A stretch of DNA of 39,119 nt, taken from assembly GCA_002077045.2 (NCBI GenBank), contig KZ111146.1:382758-421876 (forward strand), in the 5' to 3' direction. This DNA comes from Rachicladosporium sp. CCFEE 5018 (Eukaryota; Ascomycota; Dothideomycetes; Cladosporiales; Cladosporiaceae). The position numbers and the translations under genes are program-made. The notes beneath the pieces were generated by a model. The model did no database searches, was not told the DNA's origin, and saw only the letters and a program-made list of their open reading frames with translations. Positions 9,402 to 19,176 of this stretch are shown in pieces (position 1 is the stretch's first letter; the number at the start of each line of letters is the position of its first letter).

Positions 9402-10022
9402 GTTGTCACGGATCCTGGGGATTTGAGCTGTCGATGAAGTTCGCCCTGTAGTCTGCCTATGCAGATCCTTTGCGACTCAATATGAGCCTTACGACGAACG
9501 AAGATACCACTCTACGTTCGTGATCTGTTCGCGCCTACCCGTGAGTCGCGATTGCTAGTGCGCGGATGATCAGCCGGGCCGAAGCGGTCGATCGTGAACA
9601 CATGCTTTCCTCCAATGCTCAAGATCTCCCTCCTACCCTCATCACCATCTCGCAGCAAGCACACGAAGTCGAACAAGCATTGACAGCCCAGTTCTTCGCT
9701 TCAGGTAAGCCACATAACGCTTCCTTATGCACATTCACTCCACGTGGTGACTCTAGAGAATTCTGCAAAGCCAACGGTTCTCTCGGGAGCCGAATGCGGA
9801 TTATTCTTACACATACACTTGATCTGACAGCAGAAACAACCGTCACAACATAGCCATAGAACTTCGCAAGAATATGACTGACCATCGACAGGGACCGCGA
9901 CATAGCGAATGGACTTCGTGATCGATTCACAGCATCTAGCGAAGAGGTAGCATGGCTAGACTTGGGTTTGACCAATCTATCTGAGCTCAGTCTTCCTTTT
10001 CATAAAGAACGTACAATCTCTC
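9402..10022. other. Intergenic region, 621 bp (copy A)
   Basis: This lies between the C2H2 start and the aldo-keto reductase stop. It contains a candidate donor (GTAAGC at 9705) and two acceptor-like sites with CTGAC branch points (ending near 9833 and 9891). Together with an ATG at 9566 these hint at a small spliced gene, but no combination gave a frame that holds in both copies, so I do not call one. The 85-nt conserved block inside it is listed separately. Confidence 0.4.
9749..9833 (+). other. Conserved 85-nt block with hairpin (copy A)
   Basis: This block differs from 18905-18989 in copy B at a single base, while the sequence on both sides has drifted far more. It contains a 6-bp hairpin: CGGTTC at 9775-9780 pairs with GAGCCG at 9787-9792 around a TCTCGG loop. 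The one difference (G here, A in B, at 9789) changes a U-G pair to U-A and so keeps the stem. It ends in TCTGACAGCAG, which looks like an intron branch and acceptor. It could be a structured RNA, an intron end or a regulatory element. The strand is assumed. Confidence 0.35.
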
Positions 10023-11099
10023 TTAGTCCTTCAATGGTGGTGAATTACCGAAGCACAGCTCGCTGATCCCTGGTGGGTACCTTTCTCCCGTAATGTCAAT
10101 ACTTGCAACGATACTCTCGATCTCCTTCAAGTCCATATCGCTTAGCTCCACATCTACGCAATTCTCCTTCACACGCTCTGCTGTTGTCGCACCCGGGATT
10201 GGAATGATGACCGGGTTGCCGTTCCTCTTGGACTGCGCCTTCACCCACGCTACAGCAACCTGTCCAGGCGTGACCTTCTTCCTCTCCGCGAACTCCTCAA
10301 GCTGATGCACTAGCTTGATGTTCTTCGGGAAGTTCTCCTCGTTGAAACGTGGAACATGGTTGAGGTACGAGTCTTCCGGAATGTCAGCTCGGCTCTTGAC
10401 TTGACCTGTCAAGAAGCCTCTCCCGAGCGGCGAGTAGGCCACTACTGGGATGTCCAGCTCTGCACAAGTCGACAGCACCCCATTCCTCTCGACTTCATTC
10501 TCGAAGAGTGAATACTCGATCTCCACTCCACTGATCTTCACGACTGCAGCCGCTCGTCTGATCGAGTCAGCAGAGCACTCGCTCAAGCAGACGCCGCCGA
10601 GCTTCCCATCGTCGATGTATTGCTTGATAGCACCCATAGTGATCTCGATCGGCGTCTTGGGATCCACTCTGGCACACTCAAAGAAGTCCAGCTTGTGCTT
10701 CCCATCCAGCACTTTCAAACATTCATCGATACTCCGCTGTGTGTTCTTCTCACTGCCATCTGGTATGGGGTTCCCTGGCTTACCACCACCCTTAATGCAG
10801 ATCACTGTCTTCTTGGCGTCCTCTGGGTACTTGGTGTAGTACTCGTTGAGGAGATGGAGAGAGTTTCGCTCGGGTGGGCCGTAGAACTCGCCGCCGTTCC
10901 AAAGGGTTGCGCCTTCCGCGAGAGCGGCCTTCATGGCGGAGAACGCTTGCTCTTGGGAGCATGGATTGGGTCGCCATGTGAGGCCCATGAGGCCATAGCC
11001 TGTGGTGCCCGTGGGTATCGGCGAGCCTGGGAGGGTGTATGTGCCCTTGGGCTGGGCGAGGCCTAGAGTGGACTTGGCGGAGTCGACGATAGAAGACAT
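10023..11099 (-). CDS. Aldo-keto reductase, pyridoxal-reductase-like (copy A)
   Basis: This is a single-exon gene of 358 residues. The fold signature of the aldo-keto reductase superfamily is clear. There is an early GYGLMGLTWR strand, the LWNGGEFYG segment with the general-acid Tyr73, Lys103 in ICIKGG, and the YSPLGRGFLTGQ and IIPIPGAT segments that bind NADPH. The overall pattern resembles fungal pyridoxal reductase (Plr1/AKR8), which reduces pyridoxal to pyridoxine in the cytosol. Two usual tetrad positions differ: Asn68 stands where Asp is usual, and Ala143 stands in CARVDP where His is usual. Copy B shares both, so they are not errors. The substrate is inferred, not shown. It is convergent with nothing and divergent from the downstream AA12-like gene once contigs are reordered. 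Part of the same copy reappears at 26283-26759. Confidence 0.85.
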   Translation of the reverse strand: MSSIVDSAKSTLGLAQPKGTYTLPGSPIPTGTTGYGLMGLTWRPNPCSQEQAFSAMKAALAEGATLWNGGEFYGPPERNSLHLLNEYYTKYPEDAKKTVICIKGGGKPGNPIPDGSEKNTQRSIDECLKVLDGKHKLDFFECARVDPKTPIEITMGAIKQYIDDGKLGGVCLSECSADSIRRAAAVVKISGVEIEYSLFENEVERNGVLSTCAELDIPVVAYSPLGRGFLTGQVKSRADIPEDSYLNHVPRFNEENFPKNIKLVHQLEEFAERKKVTPGQVAVAWVKAQSKRNGNPVIIPIPGATTAERVKENCVDVELSDMDLKEIESIVASIDITGERYPPGISELCFGNSPPLKD

Positions 11100-11195
11100 G
11101 GTGGCTTGAGTGGGGAAGCTTGTTCTGGTGCTATGAATGTAGTCTGCAGTCTGCTTTGCTGAATGAAGGAAAGATCAGAGGAAGAAAAGGCTACT
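10623..11195. repeat. 573-bp contig-end overlap, first occurrence
   Basis: Base by base identical to 26283-26855 with a constant offset of 15660. It covers the 5' half of the aldo-keto reductase and 96 bases upstream of its start codon. It runs exactly to the N gap, so it is best read as the same genomic stretch present at the ends of two contigs, not a biological repeat. Confidence 0.9.
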
Positions 11196-11295
11196 NNNNN
11201 NNNNNNNNNNNNNNNNNNNNNNNNNNNNNNNNNNNNNNNNNNNNNNNNNNNNNNNNNNNNNNNNNNNNNNNNNNNNNNNNNNNNNNNNNNNNNNN
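11196..11295. other. Assembly gap, 100 N
   Basis: Exactly 100 unknown bases, the usual placeholder for a gap of unknown size. The sequence on either side does not belong together: the left is the aldo-keto reductase promoter of copy A, the right is the middle of the MFS transporter of copy B. Confidence 0.98.
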
Positions 11296-12408
11296 TGATC
11301 TCTTGCAATCTGGCTACAGGAGGCGAGCCATGCTGCTCCAAGGCTGACAACATGGGATGGCGATACTTCGCCTTCACGCTCGGCTCGATCACGCTATTCA
11401 TCTTCTTCTTGCGGTTTGTGGTCTTCCGGTTCAAGGAGTCGCCTAAGTTCCTCGTCTACCGTGGCAAAGACGAGAAAGCTGTCGCAACCCTGACATATAT
11501 CGCGAATTACAACAAGCGTGAGTGTGGACTGACGCTTGCCGACTTCGAAGCTCTGCAAGCCGAGAGCGACTCGCACCACAGTGGCGCGGAGTTGCTGGGA
11601 TCCGGTGCAAAGCAAGCCGCGCTGTCACTTGGCGGCAAGGTCAAGGTCGAGTTCTCACGCTACGGGCTGTTGTTCAAGAACAAGGATGTGGCGATCTTGA
11701 CCATCCTCGTATGGCTGACGTACATCTGTGACTTTTGGGGCTTTACGCTTGCTGGTGAGCTTTAAATCTATGCGATACTGGAATGTGTATCGAAGTGCTG
11801 ATCCGACCGTACCAGGCACCTACCTCCCTGCGATCTTCGCCTGCAAGAGCGGTGATCTCGGCCTCTCACTCACCCAGACCTACCGCAACTACCTCGCGAT
11901 CTACACCCCCGGCATCTTCGGCGTCCTGCTCGGCGCAATGATGTACCGCGTACCCAAGCTCGGGCGCCAATTGACGATGATAATCACGTCGGCTTTGATG
12001 GGCATCTCCATTGTACGTTCTCTCCCACCCTGAAAGCCGCAATGAATCTATTCGCTAACACACTCTCAGTTCGTCTTTACGGCCGTAAACACCCAACCCG
12101 CCAACATCGGCCTTAATATGATGGAGTACTTCTTCCAATCAGCCTTCAACGCAGTCCTCTATGGGTGGACGCCAGAGGTCTTCCCTGCTCCTATCAGGGG
12201 CACGGCCTGCGGACTTGCGAGTTTCTGGGGTAGACTCTTTGGGATTATCGCACCGCTTATGGCGCAGACGCTGCTTCCCGCAGGAGGGATCTGCAGCGAT
12301 GTGCAGGCTACGACGAGGATTCTGTACCTTGCTGGAGGGCTGACGCTGGGGTGCGTGTTGACTATTAGTCTGTTTCCGAGGAAGTTGGTGGGGAGTGAGA
12401 GTATGTAG
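11296..12408 (+). CDS. MFS transporter (copy B, 5' truncated by gap)
   Basis: This is the same gene as the transporter at 1243-3210, entered inside its large fourth exon. Visible exons are 11296-11754, 11816-12012 and 12070-12408, with GT-AG introns of 61 and 57 bp at the same positions as in copy A. The visible protein begins at ISCNLATGGEPCCSK and ends at the same GSESM stop. It differs from copy A only at scattered sites. The N-terminal helices are missing because of the assembly gap, not a deletion. An apparent open frame running through the N tract from the left contig is an artefact. Role as in copy A: a membrane solute carrier of unknown substrate. Confidence 0.82.
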
Positions 12409-12837
12409 GTGGGGAGAAGATTGCGAAGAGAGCAGAAATGGAGGGGTAGGAAGAGTCAAGGATGATGTCTGGCTCGATGACTGCAACTTCGGTAGGCAAC
12501 GCTGTGCCGGAGCTGCGCTACGCTGCATTGATACCCTTACATAGCTCCTCACGAACCTAATATATGACTCGCCTGGACGACGTAGACCTTTCCCCGCCGT
12601 CGGCCGGTGCTCTGTTCCGCCTCCGCGCCTGGGGTAATCTGAGGTATGCATGCATCCCGTTGTTAATCCCTGTGCAGTAGAATGGGCGTGCGGTGGCAAC
12701 CTGATGCCGTCGTTGCAACGCGGTATGGTCCTCTCGGCTCTAGTTTCTCGCCAACATTGCTGCGATGCCCTTCAGTAACACAGCTAGATTGACAGGAGCA
12801 CCGCACAAGATGCTAAGATCTAGTGAAGTAGATGTTC
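12409..12837. other. Convergent intergenic region (copy B)
   Basis: Counterpart of 3211-3638, with scattered substitutions and small indels. It holds the two gene 3' ends. No domain-bearing frame or RNA gene is seen. Confidence 0.5.
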
Positions 12838-13863
12838 TCAACTCCAATCGAACCCTTCTACCATGATTCCAGCAACCCCAGCCATCTTCTGACACAGGTG
12901 CTCGCTTTCACCAGGTGCGCGTGCATGGACATATGGTCCCCCGACCTCTGCACAGACGGCGTGGAACCGGGTTTGTCGATTCTTCAAGCCATGTACTAGA
13001 CTCATCAGGGTAGGCGGATATGAGATGCCGTCGGAGGAATATGATGGCAGATTGTGCGGATTCTGACACGAGGGGCAAAGCGTTCCCCAGACGAGCGCGA
13101 AGATAGGCAATTTGGCTGCCATACGACGGCTGTCTTCGTTACTTCGATCGTGGCGCAGGGCGTCCGCACAGTCGAAGCTTGCGTTTGAGCAAGCGGCGAC
13201 TCGTGCTGCTCGGTCGTCGACTTTAGCCAGCAGCTCCATGAAGGCTGAGGCAAGACTTGTGAGTAGGGTGCTCAGGACTTGCGTGTTCTGCACGTTCGTT
13301 ATCAGGCGTGTAGGGCAGTGTGGGCAGAGCAGGGCGCTCTGCGCTGATGCGAGAGCATTTGCCAGTGCTGGGAGAGCTTGCAGCAGCGAATTCGAAGGAA
13401 GCGAGGTAAGTGACGAGAGGGAAAGATAGAGCGAAGAGAGACAGGCGCAGCTGTCCGTTGTTGGCATGGCCAGGTCCGGCAGACTGTCTGGCGGTGTGGG
13501 GATTGTCTGCGGAAGCCATGTTGTAGCATGTGGTTGGTTAAGCGCAACCAAATTGGAGTTCGAGTGCATGTTGCTTTCGAGAGAGGCCGATCCAGTTTCT
13601 CGATCCATCAAGTGCGTTGCATGGCTTGCATGCCTGGCAGTCATTTCGGTCTCAGTCTCCAAGGGCTCACTTCGCTGTCGTTTCCTCGGCCGGCCCATGG
13701 CTTTCTGTGGGCTGTAAAAGCATGTCACGCCTTCCCTGACGCATCTCCTACACGCTGGCTGTTCGCCGGTGCATTTGAGCTTCTTGCTTCGACATTCGTC
13801 GCAGGCTGCTCGTCGTCTCGCTCCGTCTAGGTCAGCCGTTGTCTGCGGGTGTATGGTCGACAT
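12838..13863 (-). CDS. Zn(II)2Cys6 transcription factor (copy B)
   Basis: The 341-residue counterpart of 3639-4664, with the same length and an intact frame. The six zinc-binding cysteines (21, 24, 31, 38, 41, 48) are all kept; the change Met39 to Arg lies between ligands. The start is MSTIHPQ at 13863, the first Met shared by both copies, whereas the upstream frame here lacks the Met available in A. Substitutions are few and mostly conservative, so both copies look functional. Presumed nuclear regulator with unknown targets, divergent from ERB1 copy B. Confidence 0.8.
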   Translation of the reverse strand: MSTIHPQTTADLDGARRRAACDECRSKKLKCTGEQPACRRCVREGVTCFYSPQKAMGRPRKRQRSEPLETETEMTARHASHATHLMDRETGSASLESNMHSNSNLVALNQPHATTWLPQTIPTPPDSLPDLAMPTTDSCACLSSLYLSLSSLTSLPSNSLLQALPALANALASAQSALLCPHCPTRLITNVQNTQVLSTLLTSLASAFMELLAKVDDRAARVAACSNASFDCADALRHDRSNEDSRRMAAKLPIFALVWGTLCPSCQNPHNLPSYSSDGISYPPTLMSLVHGLKNRQTRFHAVCAEVGGPYVHARAPGESEHLCQKMAGVAGIMVEGFDWS

Positions 13864-14156
13864 GCCTGTGACGCTGCCTGGTCTCCGGCGCCGTTGAGAA
13901 AGCAGAGGAGTATACGCTCGTCGGCAGACAATGTTGTGACATGACGGAAGGACGGTCAGCTCGGCCACGCTATGGTAGATTAGCTGATCCTTGGTAGTCG
14001 ACTCAGCCCATCGCGTGGCTTGTCCATCACGGTGCTCTGCCGGAGCTCGGAGTTAGGATGGCTTGGCACGATGAACTTTTTGGCAGAGCTACTTTGGGAG
14101 GACATGGTAAAGCTCGACCGCGTGTGCAGTCGCAAATAGCACATGCTACTGAAGAT
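13864..14156. promoter_or_regulatory. Shared divergent promoter (copy B)
   Basis: 293 bp between the divergent starts of the Zn2Cys6 gene and ERB1. Compared with copy A it has several substitutions and indels near the ERB1 side. These change the reading frame upstream of MAQQRAGQKRK and so help fix that start. No named factor site is claimed. Confidence 0.4.
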
Positions 14157-16508
14157 ATGGCGCAACAACGAGCTGGGCAGAAGCGGAAGGTCGTGGAGAT
14201 ACCTCTCGCAGAGCAAGTCGAAGACGATGTGCTGGGCAATGGCGAGTTCGACGAGGAGCTTGCTGAGGACGATGGCTCAGACGAAGACGAAGAGTTTGAC
14301 GAAGACGATGTAGAGGAGGATGAGGAGTTGGACAGCGATGAGGAGCCTTTGTCAGAGGATGGAGAGGATGTGCGACAGCAACTGCGTGACGTGAAGACAT
14401 CAAGTAGTGTGGAGATTGTCGACACCGACAAGGACCCAGACACTGATCTGGCGACGAACGGCACATACACACCGGAGAAGCGGCCAGCAGATCTGTCGAA
14501 CTACGATATCTCTGTCGACGCCAATGGCAATCCGCGGTACATCTACAAGGATATTGAACCCAACTACGACACTGACGACTCGGATGCACCCATCACCAAA
14601 AACACAATTGGCAACATCCCGCTCTCTTACTACGATGCATACCCTCATATCGGCTACGATGTCAACGGTCGTCGTATACAGCGTCCGGCAAAGGGCGCCG
14701 CACTAGACTCGCTGCTGGACAGTATCGACATCCCAGCCGGCTGGACTGGCCTGACCGATCCTGCAACCGGCAAGCCATTGAATCTCAGCAGAGAGGAGCT
14801 GGAGGTGCTCAAGAAGCTCTCGCGGAACGAAACACCAGGCGATGGCTACGATCCGTACCCTGACATGGTCGAGTACTTCACAGGCAAAGGCATGGAGGAG
14901 GTGATGCCGCTATCTGCAGCGCCGGAGCCGAAGCGAAGGTTCGTGCCGTCGATGCATGAGCACAAGCGGGTAATGAAAATCGTCAAGGCGATCAAGGAGG
15001 GTCGCATCAAGCCGTACAAGGAGCCTACAGCTGAGGATCTTGAGAAGGAGGAGCAGGCGCAGGAGTATGCTCAGTACGATGTCTGGGCGAACGAAGTTCC
15101 GCGACCAGACCATGCGATGAACATGCCTGCGCCTAAACTACCTCCGCCTGGCTACGAGGAGTCGTATCACCCTCCGCCTGAGTATCTGCCGGATAAGCAT
15201 CAGCAAGACGAGTGGGAGAAGCAAGATGAAGAGGACCGGACTCGGGACTTCTTGCCAAAGGATCATTCGGCACTTCGCAAAGTACCTGGCTATGCGAAAT
15301 TTGTCAAGGAGAAGTTCGAGCGGTGCTTGGATCTATACCTTGCACCTCGAGTACGGCGGAGCAAGCTCAACATTGACCCAGAGAGCTTGCTACCTAAGCT
15401 GCCTGATCCAGCTGAACTTCGACCATTCCCGGATCACCGATCGATCGAGTACCTAGGCCACAAAGGTCGTGTGCGAACCATCGCGATAGATCCAACTGGC
15501 GAGTACTTGGCTACCGGTGGCGACGATGGCACAGTGCGGATCTGGGAACTGGGTACCGGCCACATACTTCAGAAGGTCCGGCTTTCAACCACCGATCCTG
15601 TGAACATCGTGTCTTGGCGTCCAGTAGCATCACCACCAATCCTAGCAGCTTGCTGCGCCGATAGCGTGCACTTCATCGTGCCCAAGGACAGTGCCACGGT
15701 CGCACAAAGCGAAGCCCACACACTCCTCACAGCCGGCTTCTCCTCCGCTCCCGCCATCCCGACGAAATCGGCAACGGGTGTTGATAAGCCCAGTCCTTCA
15801 TCCTGGCACACCCCAATTCCCGCTCACGCCTCACAATCCATCTCTCTGACCCTTTCCCTCCGCTCCACGCCCAAAACCCTGACCTGGCACCGCAGAGGCA
15901 CCTACTTTGCCACCGTCTGCCCCTCCTCCAGCTCTCCCTCAACGGCGATAGCGATCCACGCCCTCCCAACGCACACATCCCAACACCCATTCAAACGACT
16001 CAAAGGCCTTCCCCAAACCGCTCTGTTCCACCCCTCGCAACCAAAATTCTTCCTCGCAACCCGCCAACGAGTCCGCATCTACGATCTTCAAGCCGGCAAG
16101 CTCGTTCGCGAACTCTTACCAGGAGCCCGCTGGATCTCCTCCCTCTCCTTGCATCCCGGTGGCAATAACCTCCTCATCGGCTCCTACGACCGCAAGTTGC
16201 TCTGGCACGACCTCGAGCTCGCTCCGACACCGTATAAAACTCTGCGGTACCACACTAGAGCGATCCGCGACGTGGCGTTCCACCCCTCGCTGCCGCTGTT
16301 CGCGGACGCGAGTGACGACGGGAGCGTGCAGGTCTTCCACGGAAAGGTTGTAGAGGATGGGTTTGAGAACGCCACGATCGTGCCGTTGAAAGTGCTGAAG
16401 GGGCATAAGGTCAGGGGCGAGCTGGGTGTGCTGGGCGTGGCGTGGCATCCGCGAGAGGCGATGTGCGTCAGTTGTGGAGCGGATGGGGTGGTGCGGCTAT
16501 GGGCTTAG
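14157..16508 (+). CDS. ERB1: Ribosome biogenesis protein ERB1/BOP1 (copy B, intact)
   Basis: An intact single exon of 783 residues, close to the usual family length. Layout: basic N-terminus, Asp/Glu-rich stretch at about residues 20-75, BOP1 N-terminal domain to about 425, then a WD40 propeller from HKGRVRTIAIDPTG to the last strand GADGVVRLWA at the C-terminus. This complete last repeat is what copy A loses by frameshift. As part of the Nop7-Erb1-Ytm1 complex it is expected to be essential in 60S subunit assembly in the nucleolus, so at least one intact copy should be needed. The 5' half differs from copy A at roughly one base in ten, mostly silent. The 3' half from about 15600 differs at roughly one in eighty. 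This abrupt change suggests a conversion or recombination tract. Confidence 0.93.
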   Translation: MAQQRAGQKRKVVEIPLAEQVEDDVLGNGEFDEELAEDDGSDEDEEFDEDDVEEDEELDSDEEPLSEDGEDVRQQLRDVKTSSSVEIVDTDKDPDTDLATNGTYTPEKRPADLSNYDISVDANGNPRYIYKDIEPNYDTDDSDAPITKNTIGNIPLSYYDAYPHIGYDVNGRRIQRPAKGAALDSLLDSIDIPAGWTGLTDPATGKPLNLSREELEVLKKLSRNETPGDGYDPYPDMVEYFTGKGMEEVMPLSAAPEPKRRFVPSMHEHKRVMKIVKAIKEGRIKPYKEPTAEDLEKEEQAQEYAQYDVWANEVPRPDHAMNMPAPKLPPPGYEESYHPPPEYLPDKHQQDEWEKQDEEDRTRDFLPKDHSALRKVPGYAKFVKEKFERCLDLYLAPRVRRSKLNIDPESLLPKLPDPAELRPFPDHRSIEYLGHKGRVRTIAIDPTGEYLATGGDDGTVRIWELGTGHILQKVRLSTTDPVNIVSWRPVASPPILAACCADSVHFIVPKDSATVAQSEAHTLLTAGFSSAPAIPTKSATGVDKPSPSSWHTPIPAHASQSISLTLSLRSTPKTLTWHRRGTYFATVCPSSSSPSTAIAIHALPTHTSQHPFKRLKGLPQTALFHPSQPKFFLATRQRVRIYDLQAGKLVRELLPGARWISSLSLHPGGNNLLIGSYDRKLLWHDLELAPTPYKTLRYHTRAIRDVAFHPSLPLFADASDDGSVQVFHGKVVEDGFENATIVPLKVLKGHKVRGELGVLGVAWHPREAMCVSCGADGVVRLWA

Positions 16509-16689
16509 GGGTTTTGTGAAGACTAGACACATGTACATGGCATCAACCGCTTTCCTGCGATCTGATCCACACATTAAATGTGCTGCTGGGGCGTCGGCGT
16601 GATGAGGAAGCTGTATGTGGTCGTGATGAATTGAGTTTCTCACTGCACTATCCTACTCTGGACGTATCGTCCCAAGCTCGTCCATCATC

Positions 16690-16989
16690 CTAGGTTGTTC
16701 TTAGCGGATGCTCATCCTCAGTATCAGCCTCCTCGCCACTCATTATCGGCTCCTCCTTTCTCCAACTGTCAACAAGATGCGCTATCAACGCGTTATGAAG
16801 AAGCCACGCAAAGACATCAATATCCTCGCTTACAGTGTATACACTCCCGTCGGACTGACTAGCAAGTGCCTCCACATTTGACGAAACATCGCTCTCATCC
16901 GCGGCGAGTGTACCCGTAGAGTCCGCGCAGCTCAAATCGATGGACTTAGATCTGAACGTGTTCCGCTTGATGTGTGCTTCACTGTCAGG
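16690..16989 (-). other. Broken counterpart of the frame after the C2H2 gene (copy B)
   Basis: This matches 7453-7800 of copy A on the reverse strand. The frame is open from 16989 to a stop at 16690, after an in-frame TGA at 16990-16992. It is not in the frame of the C2H2 gene, because 40 bases present in A are missing at the junction. About one residue in five differs from A, including many non-conservative changes, so selection looks weak. The remainder of 16509-16689 is the ERB1 3' flank and shows nothing else. Confidence 0.28.
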
Positions 16990-17024
16990 TCACGCGCTGT
17001 CGGCGAACTCCTCGAGTACATCCC

Positions 17025-18556
17025 TTACGCTCTTGGATCTCGCCGCTCTGCACTTCCCAACCCAAGCAAAGCACCCGCAGCATCATTCTCATCAGCATGC
17101 TGATCCCTCGCGCTAGCATCGCCCTCGGCTTTCACAGGCGTCTCGAGCTGCATACTCCTATTACTAGCAGCCCGCTGCCGCTTCTCATACTGCGCCATCA
17201 TGCCCTCTAGATAATTATCGTAAGGGTCACCTTCGCCTTCAAATCCGCCGCTAGCGCCGGTGGGAGGCGGTGAAGGAGTCTTGGAAGGGTCCTGCGTGGG
17301 CGTTGTGACTGCGGGGATGTCGAGAGGTGTAGGACCAGTGGAGTCCGACCGTCTGCGGCGGAAGATAGGAGGCGTGCGGTTCCAGCGGAGATGTGAGGCG
17401 GACTCTGCGTCGGCTTGCATACTCTCGGTCACGTCGGGTTCGAGGGATTCGAGCAGGCCGTCGCGTTCTGCGCGCGAGAGCTCGGCGGCCAGAACGCCTT
17501 CGAGGAGGACTTCTTTTGCTTCCCATTCGCTACGCTTGAGCTTCTCTAGTGCGTCGTTCTCGCGCCGTAGTCGCTCGCCTTCCTGACTAGACCAGTGGAT
17601 CTGCCTTCTCAGCAATCGCATCAGGTGATCGGCGTTTATGGCGCTTTCCTGAGTGCTGAAGTGGATGTCTGGCGGGTAGTGAATCATGAATCCTGGCTGA
17701 CCTGTCACAGGGTGATGCGCGGGGACGTAGGTGATGTTGTCGTTTGGTGGGGAGGGGTCGACGGGATTGCCGTCGTCGTCGTGCGTAGGGACGTGGGAGC
17801 CGTCTACTTGGGGGTGCTTGACGCCGTTGCTGGGCTTGGGGCCTTTTGTCGTTTTCTTCGGCGGTACGGGCAGCTCCAGGGTGGTGTTGAGGCGGGCTGG
17901 CTCAGGCTCGTGAACGGTGCGCATGTGCTTTGCTAGGGCGTCGGACCGAGTGAATGATTTGTCGCATTCTATGTTCGATGTTAGTACTTGGACTCTGGTG
18001 ATGCTACGAATCCACATCACTCACCAGGTAACGAGCAATAGTACGGTTTCTCCTTCGTATGACTTCGCATGTGTGCCTTCAAAGCATACCCGCTGGGATG
18101 ATTACTTTGCTTCTTCTGACATTCGCCCCATTCGCACGCATACTTCGTCCGCTTGGGGCCTCCCGTCGCGCAATGAACCATCTGCACATGGTTTACCAGC
18201 TCGTCATTGTTCGCTGCTGGTCCGAAGGGACAGTCCTTCCATTGACACTCTACCTGCGCCTCCGCTCGCATCGTCCACTCATCGTTGCCCGGTGATCCTG
18301 GAGCATCACTCCAGCCATCCTCGGAAATGGTAATGTCGTCTTCCTCCATTGGTTCTGGTTGAGATGAGCCGGCGCGGTGAAGATTGGAGTGATGTTGGCC
18401 TGTCTTTCGACGCTTAGACGGTCGAGCATGTGATCCATCGCCGTGGTGCGCGCCATCAGTATCGTGATGAGCTCCTGCGCCAGGTGTGCTCATGCGATCA
18501 TCGTATTCTTCGGAGGGAGGGGAGGAGAGGTCGGAGCTGCCGGGCGAGTGGGCCAT
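17025..18556 (-). CDS. C2H2 zinc-finger protein, three fingers (copy B)
   Basis: Reverse-strand exons 18556-18025 and 17968-17025 with a 56-bp intron, giving 491 residues. All three fingers are intact and the intron again interrupts the third finger (CSLPEC / HMRTVH). Most of the protein agrees with copy A, but the last 40 residues differ (AEGDASARDQHAD against AEVESGAREQGAD). The stop here is a TAA created at the edge of a 40-base deletion. It is a likely nuclear DNA-binding protein of unknown target. The true C-terminus of the ancestral protein is uncertain in both copies. Confidence 0.8.
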
Positions 18557-19176
18557 GTTGTCACGGATCCTGGAGTTTGAACAGTCGATGACGGCCGTCT
18601 TGTACCCTGCCTATGCAGACTGGTCCTTTGCGACTCAGTACATGTATAGGCTTTACGACGAGCACTCTACGTTCGTGACCTGTTCGCGCCTTCTCGCGAG
18701 TCGCGATTGCTGGTGCGCGGATGATCAGCCGGGCCGAAGCGGGCGATCACGAAGATGCGCTTTCCCCAATACTCGATCGCTGTCTGGCTCTTCTTCAGCA
18801 TCTCCTCGCAGTCGACACGCGAACTCGAGCAGACATGGGGAGCACATATCATCGTTTCAGGTAAGCCACACACTACTTCCTCTTGTATTTACACCCCAAG
18901 TGATGACTCTAGAGAATTCTGCAAAGCCAACGGTTCTCTCGGGAACCGAATGCGGATTATTCTTACACATACACTTGATCTGACAGCAGCGCAAACCGTC
19001 ACGCCATAGCGATGAAACCTTGCAAGACTGTAACTGACATACAACAGGGACCGCTACTTAGCGAACGAACCTCGTGATCAACTCACACCGTCCTGCGAAG
19101 AGGTGCATGCGTAGGGTGGTTGCAACCGATGTATGTCAGCTCGGTCTTCCTATTCCTGAGCTATGTACCATCTTTC
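18557..19176. other. Intergenic region, 620 bp (copy B)
   Basis: Counterpart of 9402-10022, with many substitutions and indels. The ATG at 18724 matches that at 9566, but an indel makes the downstream frames differ between copies. A GTAAGC donor at 18859 and acceptor-like sites near 18989 and 19048 are kept. No stable gene model emerges. Confidence 0.4.
18905..18989 (+). other. Conserved 85-nt block with hairpin (copy B)
   Basis: One base different from 9749-9833 in copy A. The hairpin CGGTTC / GAACCG is perfect here. It is preceded by GTGATGA and contains CTGA near its end, which resembles the box C and box D spacing of a snoRNA. Copy A reads GGTGA at the box C position, so that reading is weak. 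An intron acceptor is an equally good explanation of the 3' end. Confidence 0.35.

Noticed and set aside
10450..11066. Forward frames of 129-148 codons across the reductase
   Set aside because: They are antisense shadows of a complete reductase gene. They recur in B only because the underlying gene is nearly identical.
11163..11765. Continuous frame running through the N gap from the reductase promoter into the MFS gene
   Set aside because: The frame exists only because unknown bases were treated as coding. The two sides belong to different contigs and different genes.
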